From Pseudomonas sp. MF4836 (GTDB lineage: Bacteria > Pseudomonadota > Gammaproteobacteria > Pseudomonadales > Pseudomonadaceae): 64,000 nt of DNA. Both the position numbers and the translations under genes were made by a program. The notes beneath the pieces are model-generated. The model was given only the letters and a program-made list of their open reading frames with translations, ran no database searches and had not been told where the DNA came from. Shown here piece after piece: positions 49,846-58,597 of the stretch; position 1 is the first letter of the stretch, and each line of letters starts with the position of its first letter. Location: assembly GCF_002018875.1 (NCBI RefSeq), contig NZ_MVOL01000003.1:1-64000 (forward strand), given 5' to 3'.

Positions 49846-50670
49846 TTAAGCCTTGTGGAGCATCTGTCCAAGATGCAAGCCCGTCTCTGCCTCGTTGAGG
49901 ATTAGCTGTTCGAGGATTTTCGTCCTAGACAGCTTATGTTCCTTGGCAAGTTTATCGAGGGCGGCGTTGACATCGTTGGTGAGTACAAAATTGTACTGCT
50001 TCTTGTTGGGCGAATTCTCTCGCGTCTTTCGGGTGCTCCAACTCCGTTTGATTTTGAAAACGTAGAGCTCCTTTTCACCTTGGGTCGCGTCATGACGGTC
50101 GAAAAATTCCAGTAGCTCGCTATGGCTTGCGAAAGGGGGCTCATTTCGGGTTTGTTGAGGCAGGTGCTTCTTCATCCACTCCCATGCCATCAAGCATTTT
50201 GATTTCTCGTCCTCTTCCTTGAACCACCTAAATAGTTCGTCGTGCTGCAGATGCTCTCGCCACGCATATTCAAGGTCGATCAGCGCCATTTTCTTGTCGC
50301 TTAAGCGGGCGCTCCACAGATCAAAAATAGCAATTACTTGCTGCCGTATCGGCAATGTTGTGAGCGGCTGGGGAAGTCGTCTTTCGCCTACAACTTGCAG
50401 GGCTTTGCGTACCAGCCAGTTCGGCTGCCGTCCATCTTTCGCAACCCCGCGGAATTCGTCTTCGGAAAGAAACTGGGTGTCCTTGGCATGCTCAAGTGCC
50501 GCTATGAGCTTAGGGGTGAGGTGCCCAGCTATCTGCTGGCGCATGACTAAGCTGTTGAGCTGGCAGTCGTCAAAGTCAATCCCGTCATTTGACAGTGCAT
50601 TCCATAGCCAAGTTATCTCCCTTGGCGGCATCTTCATAAGCCGACCGAGTGCGCCTTCACCTCTGCTCAT
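49846..50670 (-). CDS. Hypothetical mobile-element protein, possible RHH C-terminus
   Basis: A 274-residue basic protein I cannot assign. Residues 1-190 are mostly helical (for example LSNDGIDFDDCQLNSLVMRQQIAGHL and a Trp-rich WEWMKKHL segment). The C-terminal part, YNFVLTNDVNAALDKLAKEHKLSRTKILEQLI (about 228-259), looks like a ribbon-helix-helix DNA-binding unit. Upstream (50701-50763) lie four TATAGAT motifs that may be its operator. It lies at the left edge of the AlpA/HUH element and is followed by a terminator. It may be a plasmid-type partition, replication-accessory or phage-like regulator. The first ATG (50670) has aggaaaaggaa just upstream. Confidence 0.6.
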   Translation of the reverse strand: MSRGEGALGRLMKMPPREITWLWNALSNDGIDFDDCQLNSLVMRQQIAGHLTPKLIAALEHAKDTQFLSEDEFRGVAKDGRQPNWLVRKALQVVGERRLPQPLTTLPIRQQVIAIFDLWSARLSDKKMALIDLEYAWREHLQHDELFRWFKEEDEKSKCLMAWEWMKKHLPQQTRNEPPFASHSELLEFFDRHDATQGEKELYVFKIKRSWSTRKTRENSPNKKQYNFVLTNDVNAALDKLAKEHKLSRTKILEQLILNEAETGLHLGQMLHKA

Positions 50671-50700
50671 TTCCTTTTCCTAGTATCTATCTAGTCTGAT

Positions 50701-50763
50701 TATAGATCGTTAATAGCATGAATCTATAACAATTTATAGATGTTTTCTAGGTTGTTTATAGAT
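50701..50763. promoter_or_regulatory. Four TATAGAT motifs at about two-turn spacing
   Basis: tatagat occurs at 50701-50707, inverted at 50722-50728, and again at 50735-50741 and 50757-50763. The distances 21 and 22 bases between the outer pairs are close to two helical turns. The motifs occupy the promoter region of the leftward gene at 50670, whose protein seems to carry an RHH fold, so it is a candidate autoregulatory operator. Confidence 0.5.
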
Positions 50764-51110
50764 GACATTACGTGATGCGAAACACCCTGTATTCGAGGCG
50801 TTCATGGCTTTTTAAGATCTACCCGTGCGATCACACACTCCATTCGCTGGATAAGCGACTGATGGCAAAGGTTGTGACAATCTTGAGTTTCTGCCCTGAT
50901 GCAACCAGCATGAGCTGGTTGCGGGAGTCCAGGCAGAGATCGATGGCGAGCGCTTGCTGTTGCTTCAGCGAGGCCAAATGCAATATTGAGAAGGGCAAGG
51001 TGCTAGTGCGGGAGCAGGGCCGAGCTCCTATGCGTCTCGTTCTGTCGGGTGGCAGAAAGTTTTTCCTAACTGCTCCTGCAGATCCTCTGAGCTAATAGAG
51101 GAGCCTGCTC
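50764..51110. other. Intergenic region before the AlpA gene
   Basis: These 347 bases contain one weak 107-codon frame (50772-51095, Cys- and Ser-rich, no ribosome-binding site, no homology I recognise) that I do not call. A gag-agg-like site, aatagaggagcctgctc, lies just before the AlpA ATG. Confidence 0.4.
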
Positions 51111-51338
51111 ATGAGGATCATTCGTCTAAAAGAAGTCATCGACTCGACCGGTCTGGCACGGTCGACCATCTACAAATTCATTACCCTGGACACCTTTCCG
51201 AAGCCGGTCTCTCTGGGAGATCGATGCGTTGGATGGGTGGAAAGCGAGGTGCACGACTGGATCCTGGCAAGGATTGAAGAGCGCGACCTAGCTGAGAGTG
51301 CTTCAGCCCGATCTGGCCGTCTGAGTATGGCCAGCTAG
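51111..51338 (+). CDS. AlpA family phage/island excisionase-regulator
   Basis: A 75-residue AlpA-type protein with a MerR-like winged helix: RLKEVIDSTGLARSTIYKFI (about residues 5-24), then TFPKPVSLGDRCVGWVESEV (about 28-47), which is the family signature. AlpA proteins activate excision of cryptic prophages and integrated elements. Strong gagg upstream at about 51100. It is followed by a hairpin terminator and then the HUH gene. No integrase gene is seen in the window; it may lie to the right. Confidence 0.9.
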   Translation: MRIIRLKEVIDSTGLARSTIYKFITLDTFPKPVSLGDRCVGWVESEVHDWILARIEERDLAESASARSGRLSMAS

Positions 51339-51351
51339 AAACTAATCATAG

Positions 51352-51381
51352 CGCCATGATTGGCTGCGGCTGGTCATGGCG
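51352..51381 (+). terminator. Hairpin after the AlpA gene
   Basis: cgccatga (51352-51359) pairs with tcatggcg (51374-51381) followed by tttatg, a plausible rho-independent terminator just after the AlpA stop. Confidence 0.5.
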
Positions 51382-51848
51382 TTTATGTCGGGTTGGTCCA
51401 TTGGTGCCCATGGACCAAACAAGGGGGCTTCCGCTAGGTCGAGCGATGCTGCTCCACATTGCTCGGTCTCTTGGGAGGCAAGCTTTCTTGGGGGCAGAGC
51501 TTCTGAACGATGATTTGTTTCCGGAGTGAGGCTAAGTCCAAAAAAGCCGGTGTGGCTTGAGCATTCGGGATTGGTTTCCCGAGCCGGTCGAGAGAGCCAT
51601 TCTCGGTGCGGGTATTATGCTTTTAATAGTACTTATTACCCGTAGGGTTGGGAGGTTTGTGACATGGAGCTATGCATTTACCTGATGGGCTATCACCTGT
51701 ACGGTTCCCACCTAGCCAACTGATACACAGCCGAGCACCGACCTATCTACTCAATAGAGGGATCAGGCAAGAAAATCATGGAGAGGTAACGGTTAAAAAG
51801 TACTCACCAGACGCAGCTTATGAAACTCAGCCCGAGGAGTAGTAACCC
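51382..51848. other. Intergenic region between AlpA and the HUH gene
   Basis: 467 bases without a supported gene. A 19-codon frame begins at 51664 (ATG, MELCIYLMGYHLYGS) but has no features that support it. AT content is higher than in the chromosomal part. Confidence 0.35.
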
Positions 51849-52517
51849 ATGCGTCGACATCCAGATAACTCCAACCTCCACCTGTACTACGAACCCATCT
51901 ACGAGGGCCTGCCAACGATGATCGAGGCCGGCCCCTTCATCCTCCAGTACATTTCCTCTCTCAAGCGCACCATAGGCTTGGCACTGGCTCAATACCCGAG
52001 AGTGCTGGCCTTTAGAGCTGATCTTCGGCTGCCGCAGGGTATCGATCTGTCTGAGTGCACCTACACGAATCAGGTCATCAGTAGGTTCATCGAATCTTTC
52101 AAGGCGAAGATTGAGCACAACCGTGAGAAGGCTCGTGATCGGAACCAGTATGCCCATGACTGCAAGGTTCGATACGTCTGGGCTAGGGAGTTAGGGGAGG
52201 GGCGACGACCGCACTACCATCTGCTGATCCTGCTTAACCGTGATTCCTTCTACACGTTGGGTCGGCTACGTTCTGAGAGGGCCAATAATATCAGCCGCCT
52301 GGAAGAGGCCTGGGCCAGTGCTCTGAGGCTGTCAGTGGACGAAGTGAGAGGGTTGGTCCATATCCCTGGGAATGCTGAATACCGAATAGACCGGAATGTC
52401 TGTCCAGGCGATTCTGACGAGTTACCAGCGCTATTCCATCGTGCCAGCTACCTCTGCAAGGCGGCTACGAAGTCGTACGGTGGTCGTCAGCGTGGATTCG
52501 ATACCAGTAGGGGATAG
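51849..52517 (+). CDS. YagK/YfjJ (inovirus Gp2-like) HUH protein
   Basis: A 222-residue protein of the YagK/YfjJ, inovirus-Gp2-like family. Core motif PHYHLLILLN (H122, H124) is an HUH metal site, and RASYLCKAATK, about 85 residues later, offers the Tyr-x2-Lys nucleophile region, as in rolling-circle replication initiators. Such proteins in prophage-like islands probably serve replication or transfer of the element. It follows the AlpA gene and lies before the WYL-led operon, supporting a mobile element. Start at 51849 is the first ATG after gaggagtagtaacc. Confidence 0.82.
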   Translation: MRRHPDNSNLHLYYEPIYEGLPTMIEAGPFILQYISSLKRTIGLALAQYPRVLAFRADLRLPQGIDLSECTYTNQVISRFIESFKAKIEHNREKARDRNQYAHDCKVRYVWARELGEGRRPHYHLLILLNRDSFYTLGRLRSERANNISRLEEAWASALRLSVDEVRGLVHIPGNAEYRIDRNVCPGDSDELPALFHRASYLCKAATKSYGGRQRGFDTSRG

Positions 52518-52585
52518 CTGGTATTGCCGTCTGTTAGTGGTCGCCGAGTGGTGAGTTATCAGGAACTGTCGGCGGTGCATGGTTA

Positions 52586-52600
52586 TCATGGTGATCATGA
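52586..52600. promoter_or_regulatory. Dyad upstream of the WYL gene
   Basis: TCATG-GTGAT-CATGA forms a 15-base inverted repeat about 45-100 bases before the two possible WYL starts. It is a candidate operator for that regulator. Confidence 0.4.
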
Positions 52601-52644
52601 TTCGCTCATCATAGTGATATTGTCTTCGTATTTTTGTAGGTATT

Positions 52645-53604
52645 ATGCATCTACAAATTCCCGGAAGCGCATACGCTAACCCCGAACGAGCCCGTCAGAT
52701 GTCGAACCAGCAGCTTTCAGATCTAACTCAGCCACAACGTGATCGTCTCGCGTTCGTAGAGTTGCGCGTCCGTTTTATTGGCGAGATACGCCGCCAGGAC
52801 CTGGTGGTGCGGTTTGGCATCCAATCCGCCGCCGCATCAAGGGATCTGGCGCTGTATAAAGAGTTGGCCCCAGGCAATATCGACTACGACGCCAAGGGCA
52901 AGTCTTACGTCCTTGGGCCGGACTTTCAGCCGGTCTTCGACTTTCTCCCGGCGCGGGTACTTTCGTGGCTAACCCAGGGCTTTGGCGACGGTGAGCCAAT
53001 GCGCCTCAAAGCGTCGGTTTCGAGTGAGAGCCCGTTACGTTTCACACACCCGGATCTGGATGTGCTGGCGAGTGTGACTAGGGCAATCCATCAGGAGTGC
53101 CCCCTGGGCATCGAGTACCACTCCATCTCCAGTGGTTGCACCGAGCGGGAAATCGTACCGTTTGCGCTGATCGACAATGGCCTGCGCTGGCATGTCCGCG
53201 CCTACGACCGTAAGTCGCAGGAGTTCCGGGACTTCGTCGTTACCCGGATCAAACGGCCGACCTTGATGAAAGGGGAATGTGTTCAGCTCCATGAACGCAG
53301 TGACCAGGACATTCAATGGACTCGAATCGTCGAGCTGGAAATAGTGCCGCACCCCGATCAGTCAAGCCCCGAAATCACGCAGATGGATTACGGGATGGTT
53401 GACGGCTCACTGCGAATGAAACTGCGCGCTGCCACCGCCGGTTACATCTTGCGCCAGTGGAGCGTTGACTGTTCATCCGACCACAGCTTGCGTGGTGACG
53501 AATACAGATTGTGGCTGAAAGACCATCTGGCGCTCTACGGCGTCAAGAACGCGGTATTGGCCCCGGGCTACCGCTTGCCCGATAAGAATAAAGGAGTGCA
53601 ATAA
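52645..53604 (+). CDS. WYL-domain transcriptional regulator (BrxR/CapW-like)
   Basis: A regulator of 301-319 residues: N-terminal winged helix (RDRLAFVELRVRFIGEIRRQDLVVRFGIQSAAASRDLALYKE), then a WYL domain (about residues 150-230, GIEYHSISSG and RWHVRAYDRKSQEFRDFVVTRI) and a C-terminal WCX-like part. This layout is that of BrxR/CapW, repressors that often lead defence operons (BREX, CBASS). Two starts fit: ATG at 52645 and ATG at 52699, the latter nearer the typical N-terminus. The next gene follows after one base, so it is the first gene of a defence operon and likely its autorepressor. Confidence 0.85.
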   Translation: MHLQIPGSAYANPERARQMSNQQLSDLTQPQRDRLAFVELRVRFIGEIRRQDLVVRFGIQSAAASRDLALYKELAPGNIDYDAKGKSYVLGPDFQPVFDFLPARVLSWLTQGFGDGEPMRLKASVSSESPLRFTHPDLDVLASVTRAIHQECPLGIEYHSISSGCTEREIVPFALIDNGLRWHVRAYDRKSQEFRDFVVTRIKRPTLMKGECVQLHERSDQDIQWTRIVELEIVPHPDQSSPEITQMDYGMVDGSLRMKLRAATAGYILRQWSVDCSSDHSLRGDEYRLWLKDHLALYGVKNAVLAPGYRLPDKNKGVQ

Positions 53605-53605
53605 C

Positions 53606-55684
53606 GTGGCCTACGATCCAAAACGCGCGCTGGAACTTCTTCGGATCGGCTCCGGGCGTGCTGATGCTACTTTCCGCGATGGCCAGGAAGATGCTATTCG
53701 CCACATCGCCGAAGGCAAAGGCCGCTTGTTGGTCGTGCAGAAGACAGGATGGGGTAAGAGTTTTGTCTACTTTATCGCGACCGCGCTGCTGCGCGAGGCC
53801 GGTGCTGGGCCTGCGTTGTTGATCTCGCCGCTGCTGGCGCTGATGCGAAACCAAATCACTGCGGCGGAGCGAATGGGCGTTCGCGCCGCCACGATCAACT
53901 CCGACAACATGGATGACTGGACGGCAGTCGAGGGCAAACTGTCCAGGGGGGAAATCGACATTCTGTTGATCTCGCCCGAGCGCCTGGCAAACGAGCGCTT
54001 CCGCACCCAGGTATTGGCGGGTATCGCCGCACAGATTTCAATGTTGGTCATCGACGAAGCGCACTGCATTTCCGATTGGGGGCACGACTTCCGTCCTCAC
54101 TACCGGCTGCTGGAGCGTATCGTTAAGACGCTGCCGCCCAATCTTCGACTCCTTGCTACGACGGCTACGGCGAACAATAGGGTCATGGAAGATCTCGCTG
54201 CGGTGCTCGGGCCCAAGATCGATGTGTCTCGGGGTGATCTTAATCGCACCTCGCTTTCTTTACAGACCATCCGCTTACCCAGCCAAGCCGAACGCCTTGC
54301 ATGGCTGGCGGAGCAACTCGCCACGTTGCAAGGTCACGGCATCATCTACACGCTGACGGTGCGTGACGCCAATCAAGTGGCTGAATGGCTGAAGACCCAG
54401 GGCTTCAACGTAGAGGCCTACACTGGTGAGACCGGTGATCGCCGAGAGCAGCTTGAGCAGGCGCTACTCAACAACCAGGTCAAAGCGCTGGTTGCCACGA
54501 CGGCTTTGGGGATGGGGTATGACAAGCCCGACCTGGCATTTGTCATCCACTACCAGATGCCGGGTTCGGTGGTCGCCTACTACCAGCAGGTCGGTCGTGC
54601 GGGACGTGCACTGGACTCCGCCTACGGGGTGCTGCTCAGCGGTGAGGAAGAGTCTGACATCACTGACTGGTTTATCCGGAGTGCCTTCCCGACCCGACAG
54701 GAAGTGGCCGATGTTCTGGAGGCGCTAGAAGAAGAACCCAACGGTTTGTCCGTTCCTGAGATGCTAGGCCGACTCAATCTCAGCAAGGGGCGTGTTGAGA
54801 AGACGATTGCACTGCTTTCGCTCGAAGCACCAGCGCCCATAGCCAAGCAGGGCAGTAAGTGGCAGCTTACGGCGGCAACTTTGAGCGAAAGCTTTTGGGG
54901 GCGAGCGGAACGGCTCACTGCATTGCGGCGTGACGAACACCAGCAGATGCAGGAATACGTTGGTCTGCCGTTTGGCGATCACATGGGGTTCCTGATCGGC
55001 GCACTCGACGGTGATCCAACTGTTGTAACGGAACCTGCCTTACCGCCATTGCCTACAACTGTGGATACCGAGCTGGTCAAAGCTGCCGTTTCGTTTCTTC
55101 GTCGAACCAGCTTGCCCATTGATCCGCGCAAGAAATGGCCGGACGGCGGGATGCCCCAGTACGGCGTTAAGGGATTCATTGCTCCCGCCCATCAGGCCGA
55201 ATCCGGCAAAGCGCTATGCGTTTGGGGGGATGCTGGTTGGGGCGGGCTGGTTCGGCAAGGTAAGTACCACGATGGCCGTTTTTCCGACGACCTAGTTACT
55301 GCTTGCGTGAAGATGATCCGCGACTGGAGTCCGCAACCGACCCCGACCTGGGTGACCTGCGTTCCTTCGCTTCGGCATCCTGGTTTGGTACCCGATTTCA
55401 CGCAACGCTTGGCTGCTGCACTGGGTCTGCCGTTTCACATGGTCATCACGAAAACAGACGCAAGGCCCGAACAGAAAACGATGGCAAACAGTACACAACA
55501 GGCGCGTAACATTGATGGCTCGCTCGCACTTAACGGCCAGATCATCCCTCCTGGCCCGGTCCTCTTGGTTGATGACATGGTCGATTCGCGCTGGACGCTG
55601 ACGGTGTCTGCGTGGCTACTGCTCAAGAACGGTAGTGGCGCGGTTTGGCCGATGGCCCTTTCACAGACGGGGCACGACGAATGA
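53606..55684 (+). CDS. RecQ-like helicase fused to a phosphoribosyltransferase
   Basis: A 692-residue protein starting at GTG 53606, nine bases after aaggag. Residues 20-350 form an SF2 helicase of RecQ type: Q27 motif, Walker A TGWGKS (47-52), DEAH with the aromatic loop (150-160, [11 protein letters not shown]) and motif [10 protein letters not shown] (327-334). A winged helix (about 365-420) follows, but the four Cys of the RecQ zinc site are absent. The C-terminal part is a PRTase-like domain with [14 protein letters not shown] (652-665), the PRPP loop. ATGA overlap couples it to dprA. Such RecQ/PRTase plus DprA pairs have been reported as antiphage candidates, to my recollection; the biochemical role is unknown. 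Confidence 0.87.
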   Translation: MAYDPKRALELLRIGSGRADATFRDGQEDAIRHIAEGKGRLLVVQKTGWGKSFVYFIATALLREAGAGPALLISPLLALMRNQITAAERMGVRAATINSDNMDDWTAVEGKLSRGEIDILLISPERLANERFRTQVLAGIAAQISMLVIDEAHCISDWGHDFRPHYRLLERIVKTLPPNLRLLATTATANNRVMEDLAAVLGPKIDVSRGDLNRTSLSLQTIRLPSQAERLAWLAEQLATLQGHGIIYTLTVRDANQVAEWLKTQGFNVEAYTGETGDRREQLEQALLNNQVKALVATTALGMGYDKPDLAFVIHYQMPGSVVAYYQQVGRAGRALDSAYGVLLSGEEESDITDWFIRSAFPTRQEVADVLEALEEEPNGLSVPEMLGRLNLSKGRVEKTIALLSLEAPAPIAKQGSKWQLTAATLSESFWGRAERLTALRRDEHQQMQEYVGLPFGDHMGFLIGALDGDPTVVTEPALPPLPTTVDTELVKAAVSFLRRTSLPIDPRKKWPDGGMPQYGVKGFIAPAHQAESGKALCVWGDAGWGGLVRQGKYHDGRFSDDLVTACVKMIRDWSPQPTPTWVTCVPSLRHPGLVPDFTQRLAAALGLPFHMVITKTDARPEQKTMANSTQQARNIDGSLALNGQIIPPGPVLLVDDMVDSRWTLTVSAWLLLKNGSGAVWPMALSQTGHDE

Positions 55685-57036
55685 CGCCGGTCCTATCACC
55701 CAACACGCAGGCGATCCTGCTACTGACTGCGCCGCTCATTGCCGGGCGCGGAACCGCGTCATCCGATCTACTCTCGCCCGGGGAATACAAACGCCTCGCA
55801 CGTCATTTGCGCGAAATCCAACGGCAACCATCCGATCTCATCTCGTCAGGCGCGGCTGAGATCCTGCGTGCCTGCCAGCCGGTGATTGACGAAAGCCGTT
55901 TGCAGCGGTTGTTGGGACGCGGATTCCTGCTGAGCCAAGTGGTTGAGCACTGGCAGGCACGTGCCATTTGGGTGGTTAGCCGTGCCGACGCCGAGTATCC
56001 GCGTCGCTTGAAGGCACGTCTTCGCGAAGACTCGCCAGCTGTACTCTACGGCTGTGGTGACATGAGTTTGCTTGAATCTGGTGGGCTTGCTGTCGTCGGG
56101 TCGCGTCATGTGGACGAATCTCTGATCAACTACACGATGGCAGTTGGTCGGCTCGCTGCTCAAGCAGGGAGAGCGCTTGTCTCAGGCGGTGCCAAAGGTA
56201 TCGATCAAGCCGCGATGCGCGGGGCCTTGGAGGCAGGTGGAAAGGTTTGTGGTGTTCTGGCTGACAGCCTCGAAAAGACCACCATGAACCGCGAGCACCG
56301 CAATCTGTTGCTTGATGGCCAGCTAGTGCTGGTTTCGCCCTACGACCCGAATGCCGGGTTCAACGTCGGTCATGCCATGCAGCGGAACAAGCTGATTTAC
56401 GCATTGGCCGATACGTCCCTCGTAGTGAGTGCCGACTTTAACAAAGGTGGTACTTGGGCGGGCGCAGTCGAGCAGCTCGACAAGCTCAAGTTCGTCCCTG
56501 TCTTCGTTCGACCGACGAGCGACTCTTCTGTGGGGCTGGAAGGTTTGCGAAAGAAAGGCGCGCGTCTCTGGCCGAACCCGCAAGACGTGGATTCGTTCGA
56601 AGCGGTGTTCAACGTAGTGATGCCGACACAGGCGGCCGCCACACAGGTTGGTTTTGCGCTGTTTTCGAACGATGGGCCATCGCCAACTGACTCCAAGCCA
56701 ACGGCATCTTTAGACGTTATTTCCGATGTGCAATTAGCAGTTGCGACCTCGGAAGAGCTGCCGCCAGTCAAACCAGAGTGCGTGGCACCGATGGAAGAGG
56801 CTAAGGGATCTCCGCAGCCGGAATCGACCCCTGCTGAAATGCTCTTCGCCGCTGTGCGCCCTGTTATTCAGCAGCTCTTGAATGCACCGATGAAAGACGT
56901 CGAAGTGGCCGCCGCGCTGGACATCTCAAACGCGCAGGCCAAGGCGTGGCTACAGCGTCTCGTCGACGAAGGATTGATCGAGAAGCAGAAGAATCCACTG
57001 GGTTACATCGCTAAGCAGTCCAACCTTTTCGGCTAA
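55681..57036 (+). CDS. DprA-like DNA-processing protein with C-terminal wHTH
   Basis: A 451-residue protein. The DprA/Smf Rossmann domain lies at about residues 95-300, with VVGSR (138-142), SGGAKGID (168-175), the [12 protein letters not shown] stretch (233-244) and KGGTWAGA (255-262). A variable linker and a DprA-type winged helix (about 395-450) follow. Competence DprA loads RecA on single-stranded DNA; here the location in a defence operon suggests use in recognition or processing of foreign DNA. The ATG at 55681 overlaps the helicase stop (ATGA). Confidence 0.88.
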   Translation: MTPVLSPNTQAILLLTAPLIAGRGTASSDLLSPGEYKRLARHLREIQRQPSDLISSGAAEILRACQPVIDESRLQRLLGRGFLLSQVVEHWQARAIWVVSRADAEYPRRLKARLREDSPAVLYGCGDMSLLESGGLAVVGSRHVDESLINYTMAVGRLAAQAGRALVSGGAKGIDQAAMRGALEAGGKVCGVLADSLEKTTMNREHRNLLLDGQLVLVSPYDPNAGFNVGHAMQRNKLIYALADTSLVVSADFNKGGTWAGAVEQLDKLKFVPVFVRPTSDSSVGLEGLRKKGARLWPNPQDVDSFEAVFNVVMPTQAAATQVGFALFSNDGPSPTDSKPTASLDVISDVQLAVATSEELPPVKPECVAPMEEAKGSPQPESTPAEMLFAAVRPVIQQLLNAPMKDVEVAAALDISNAQAKAWLQRLVDEGLIEKQKNPLGYIAKQSNLFG

Positions 57037-57100
57037 ACAGTGAAGAATATGTACGTATACAGGCCGCTTTGCGGTGAATTTTATGAAAAGGGCTACTTTT

Positions 57101-58597
57101 TTGAGTGACCAACTAATTACCCTTAGTCAGCTCGAAAGCCACCTCTGGGAGTCCGCCAACATCCTGCGCGGTCCGGTAGATGCAGCTGATTTCAAGACCT
57201 ACATCTTCCCGTTGTTGTTCTTCAAACGCATTTGCGACGTATGGGATGACGAGAATCGCGAAGTCGTTGAAGAGGGCGGCGATCCTGAGCTGGCACTTTT
57301 TCCTGAGTCGCATCGATTCCAGATTCCTGATTACTGCCACTGGGAGGATGTTCGCGAGAAGTCGATCAACGTAGGCGCAGCACTTCAATGGGCTATGCGC
57401 CAGATCGAAAAAGCAAACCCAGAAAGCCTCTACGGGGTATTCGGCGATGCGCAGTGGTCAAACAAGGATCGTCTGTCAGACCCATTACTCAAAGATTTGA
57501 TCGAGCACTTCTCCAAGCTTCCACTAGGCAACAAAAATGTAAGTTCAGATCTTCTGGGCGATGCCTACGAATACCTGATCAAGAAATTTGCCGACGCCAC
57601 CAACAAGAAAGCCGGTGAGTTCTATACCCCGCGCAGCGTAGTGCGGTTGATGATCGACATGCTTGATCCGAAAGAGGCCGACACCATCTATGACCCAGCC
57701 TGTGGGACGGGAGGTATGTTGCTCGCTGCCGTCCAGCACGTGAAGGAAAAACACGGCGATGTAAAACGCCTTTGGGGCAAGCTCTTCGGCCAGGAAAAAA
57801 ACCTTACCACGTCTGCTATCGCTCGCATGAACTTGTTCCTGCACGGTATTGAAGACTTTCAGGTAGTGCGTGGCGACACGTTGCGCAACCCTGCGTTCTT
57901 TGAAGGCGACCATCTGGCGAGTTTCGACTGCGTGATCGCTAACCCTCCCTTCTCGCTTGAAAAATGGGGGGAGGAACAGTGGATCAATGATCCTTTCGGC
58001 CGCAATTTCGCTGGTCTGCCACCATCCAGTTCTGGCGACTTCGCCTGGGTACAACACATGGTTAAATCCATGGCTGATGCAACGGGACGAATGGCTGTGG
58101 TGCTACCCCAGGGGGCCCTATTCCGCAAAGGTGCCGAAGGCAGCATCCGCCAGAAGTTGTTAGAAATGGATTTGGTTGAAGCGGTTATCGGTCTCGCCCC
58201 TAATCTGTTCTACGGTACAGGCCTTGCCGCAAGTATCCTGGTCCTGCGCAAACGCAAGCCGGTAGAACACAGAAATAAAGTGTTAATCGTCGACGCATCA
58301 CGCCTGTTCAAGCGAGGTCGTGCGCAAAACTTCCTTGACACGGTTCATGCCGATGAAATCCTGGCCTGGTATCAAAGCTTTACCGATGTGCAGGATGCAG
58401 CAAAGGTCGTCACCCTCGATGAAATTAAGGCGGAAGACTGGACGCTGAACATTTCGCGGTATGTCCTACCTCCGCTGCGAGAAGACATCCCGCCACTGCC
58501 TGACGCCATCGCGGCATTTAAGGACGCACTCACTCGCTGTCGCGAGGCCGAAGAACAGCTCGCGAAGCTCATGGCAGAAGGGGACTGGCTTAAATGA
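57101..58597 (+). CDS. hsdM: Type I restriction methyltransferase subunit HsdM, first copy
   Basis: A 498-residue N6-adenine methyltransferase subunit. The N-terminal HsdM_N helical domain (about residues 8-145) precedes motif I DPACGTGGM (198-206) and motif IV NPPF (281-284). It forms the M part of a type I complex that protects host DNA. I prefer TTG at 57101 because aaaaggg lies eight bases upstream and the family N-terminus (SDQLITLSQLESHLW) begins there; ATG 57083 or GTG 57074 are alternatives without a site. Its stop overlaps the second hsdM start by four bases. Both copies keep the catalytic motifs. Confidence 0.88.
   Translation: MSDQLITLSQLESHLWESANILRGPVDAADFKTYIFPLLFFKRICDVWDDENREVVEEGGDPELALFPESHRFQIPDYCHWEDVREKSINVGAALQWAMRQIEKANPESLYGVFGDAQWSNKDRLSDPLLKDLIEHFSKLPLGNKNVSSDLLGDAYEYLIKKFADATNKKAGEFYTPRSVVRLMIDMLDPKEADTIYDPACGTGGMLLAAVQHVKEKHGDVKRLWGKLFGQEKNLTTSAIARMNLFLHGIEDFQVVRGDTLRNPAFFEGDHLASFDCVIANPPFSLEKWGEEQWINDPFGRNFAGLPPSSSGDFAWVQHMVKSMADATGRMAVVLPQGALFRKGAEGSIRQKLLEMDLVEAVIGLAPNLFYGTGLAASILVLRKRKPVEHRNKVLIVDASRLFKRGRAQNFLDTVHADEILAWYQSFTDVQDAAKVVTLDEIKAEDWTLNISRYVLPPLREDIPPLPDAIAAFKDALTRCREAEEQLAKLMAEGDWLK

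Noticed and set aside
50772..51095. 107-codon frame before the AlpA gene
   Set aside because: Unusual composition (many Cys, Ser and Arg), no site, no known family.
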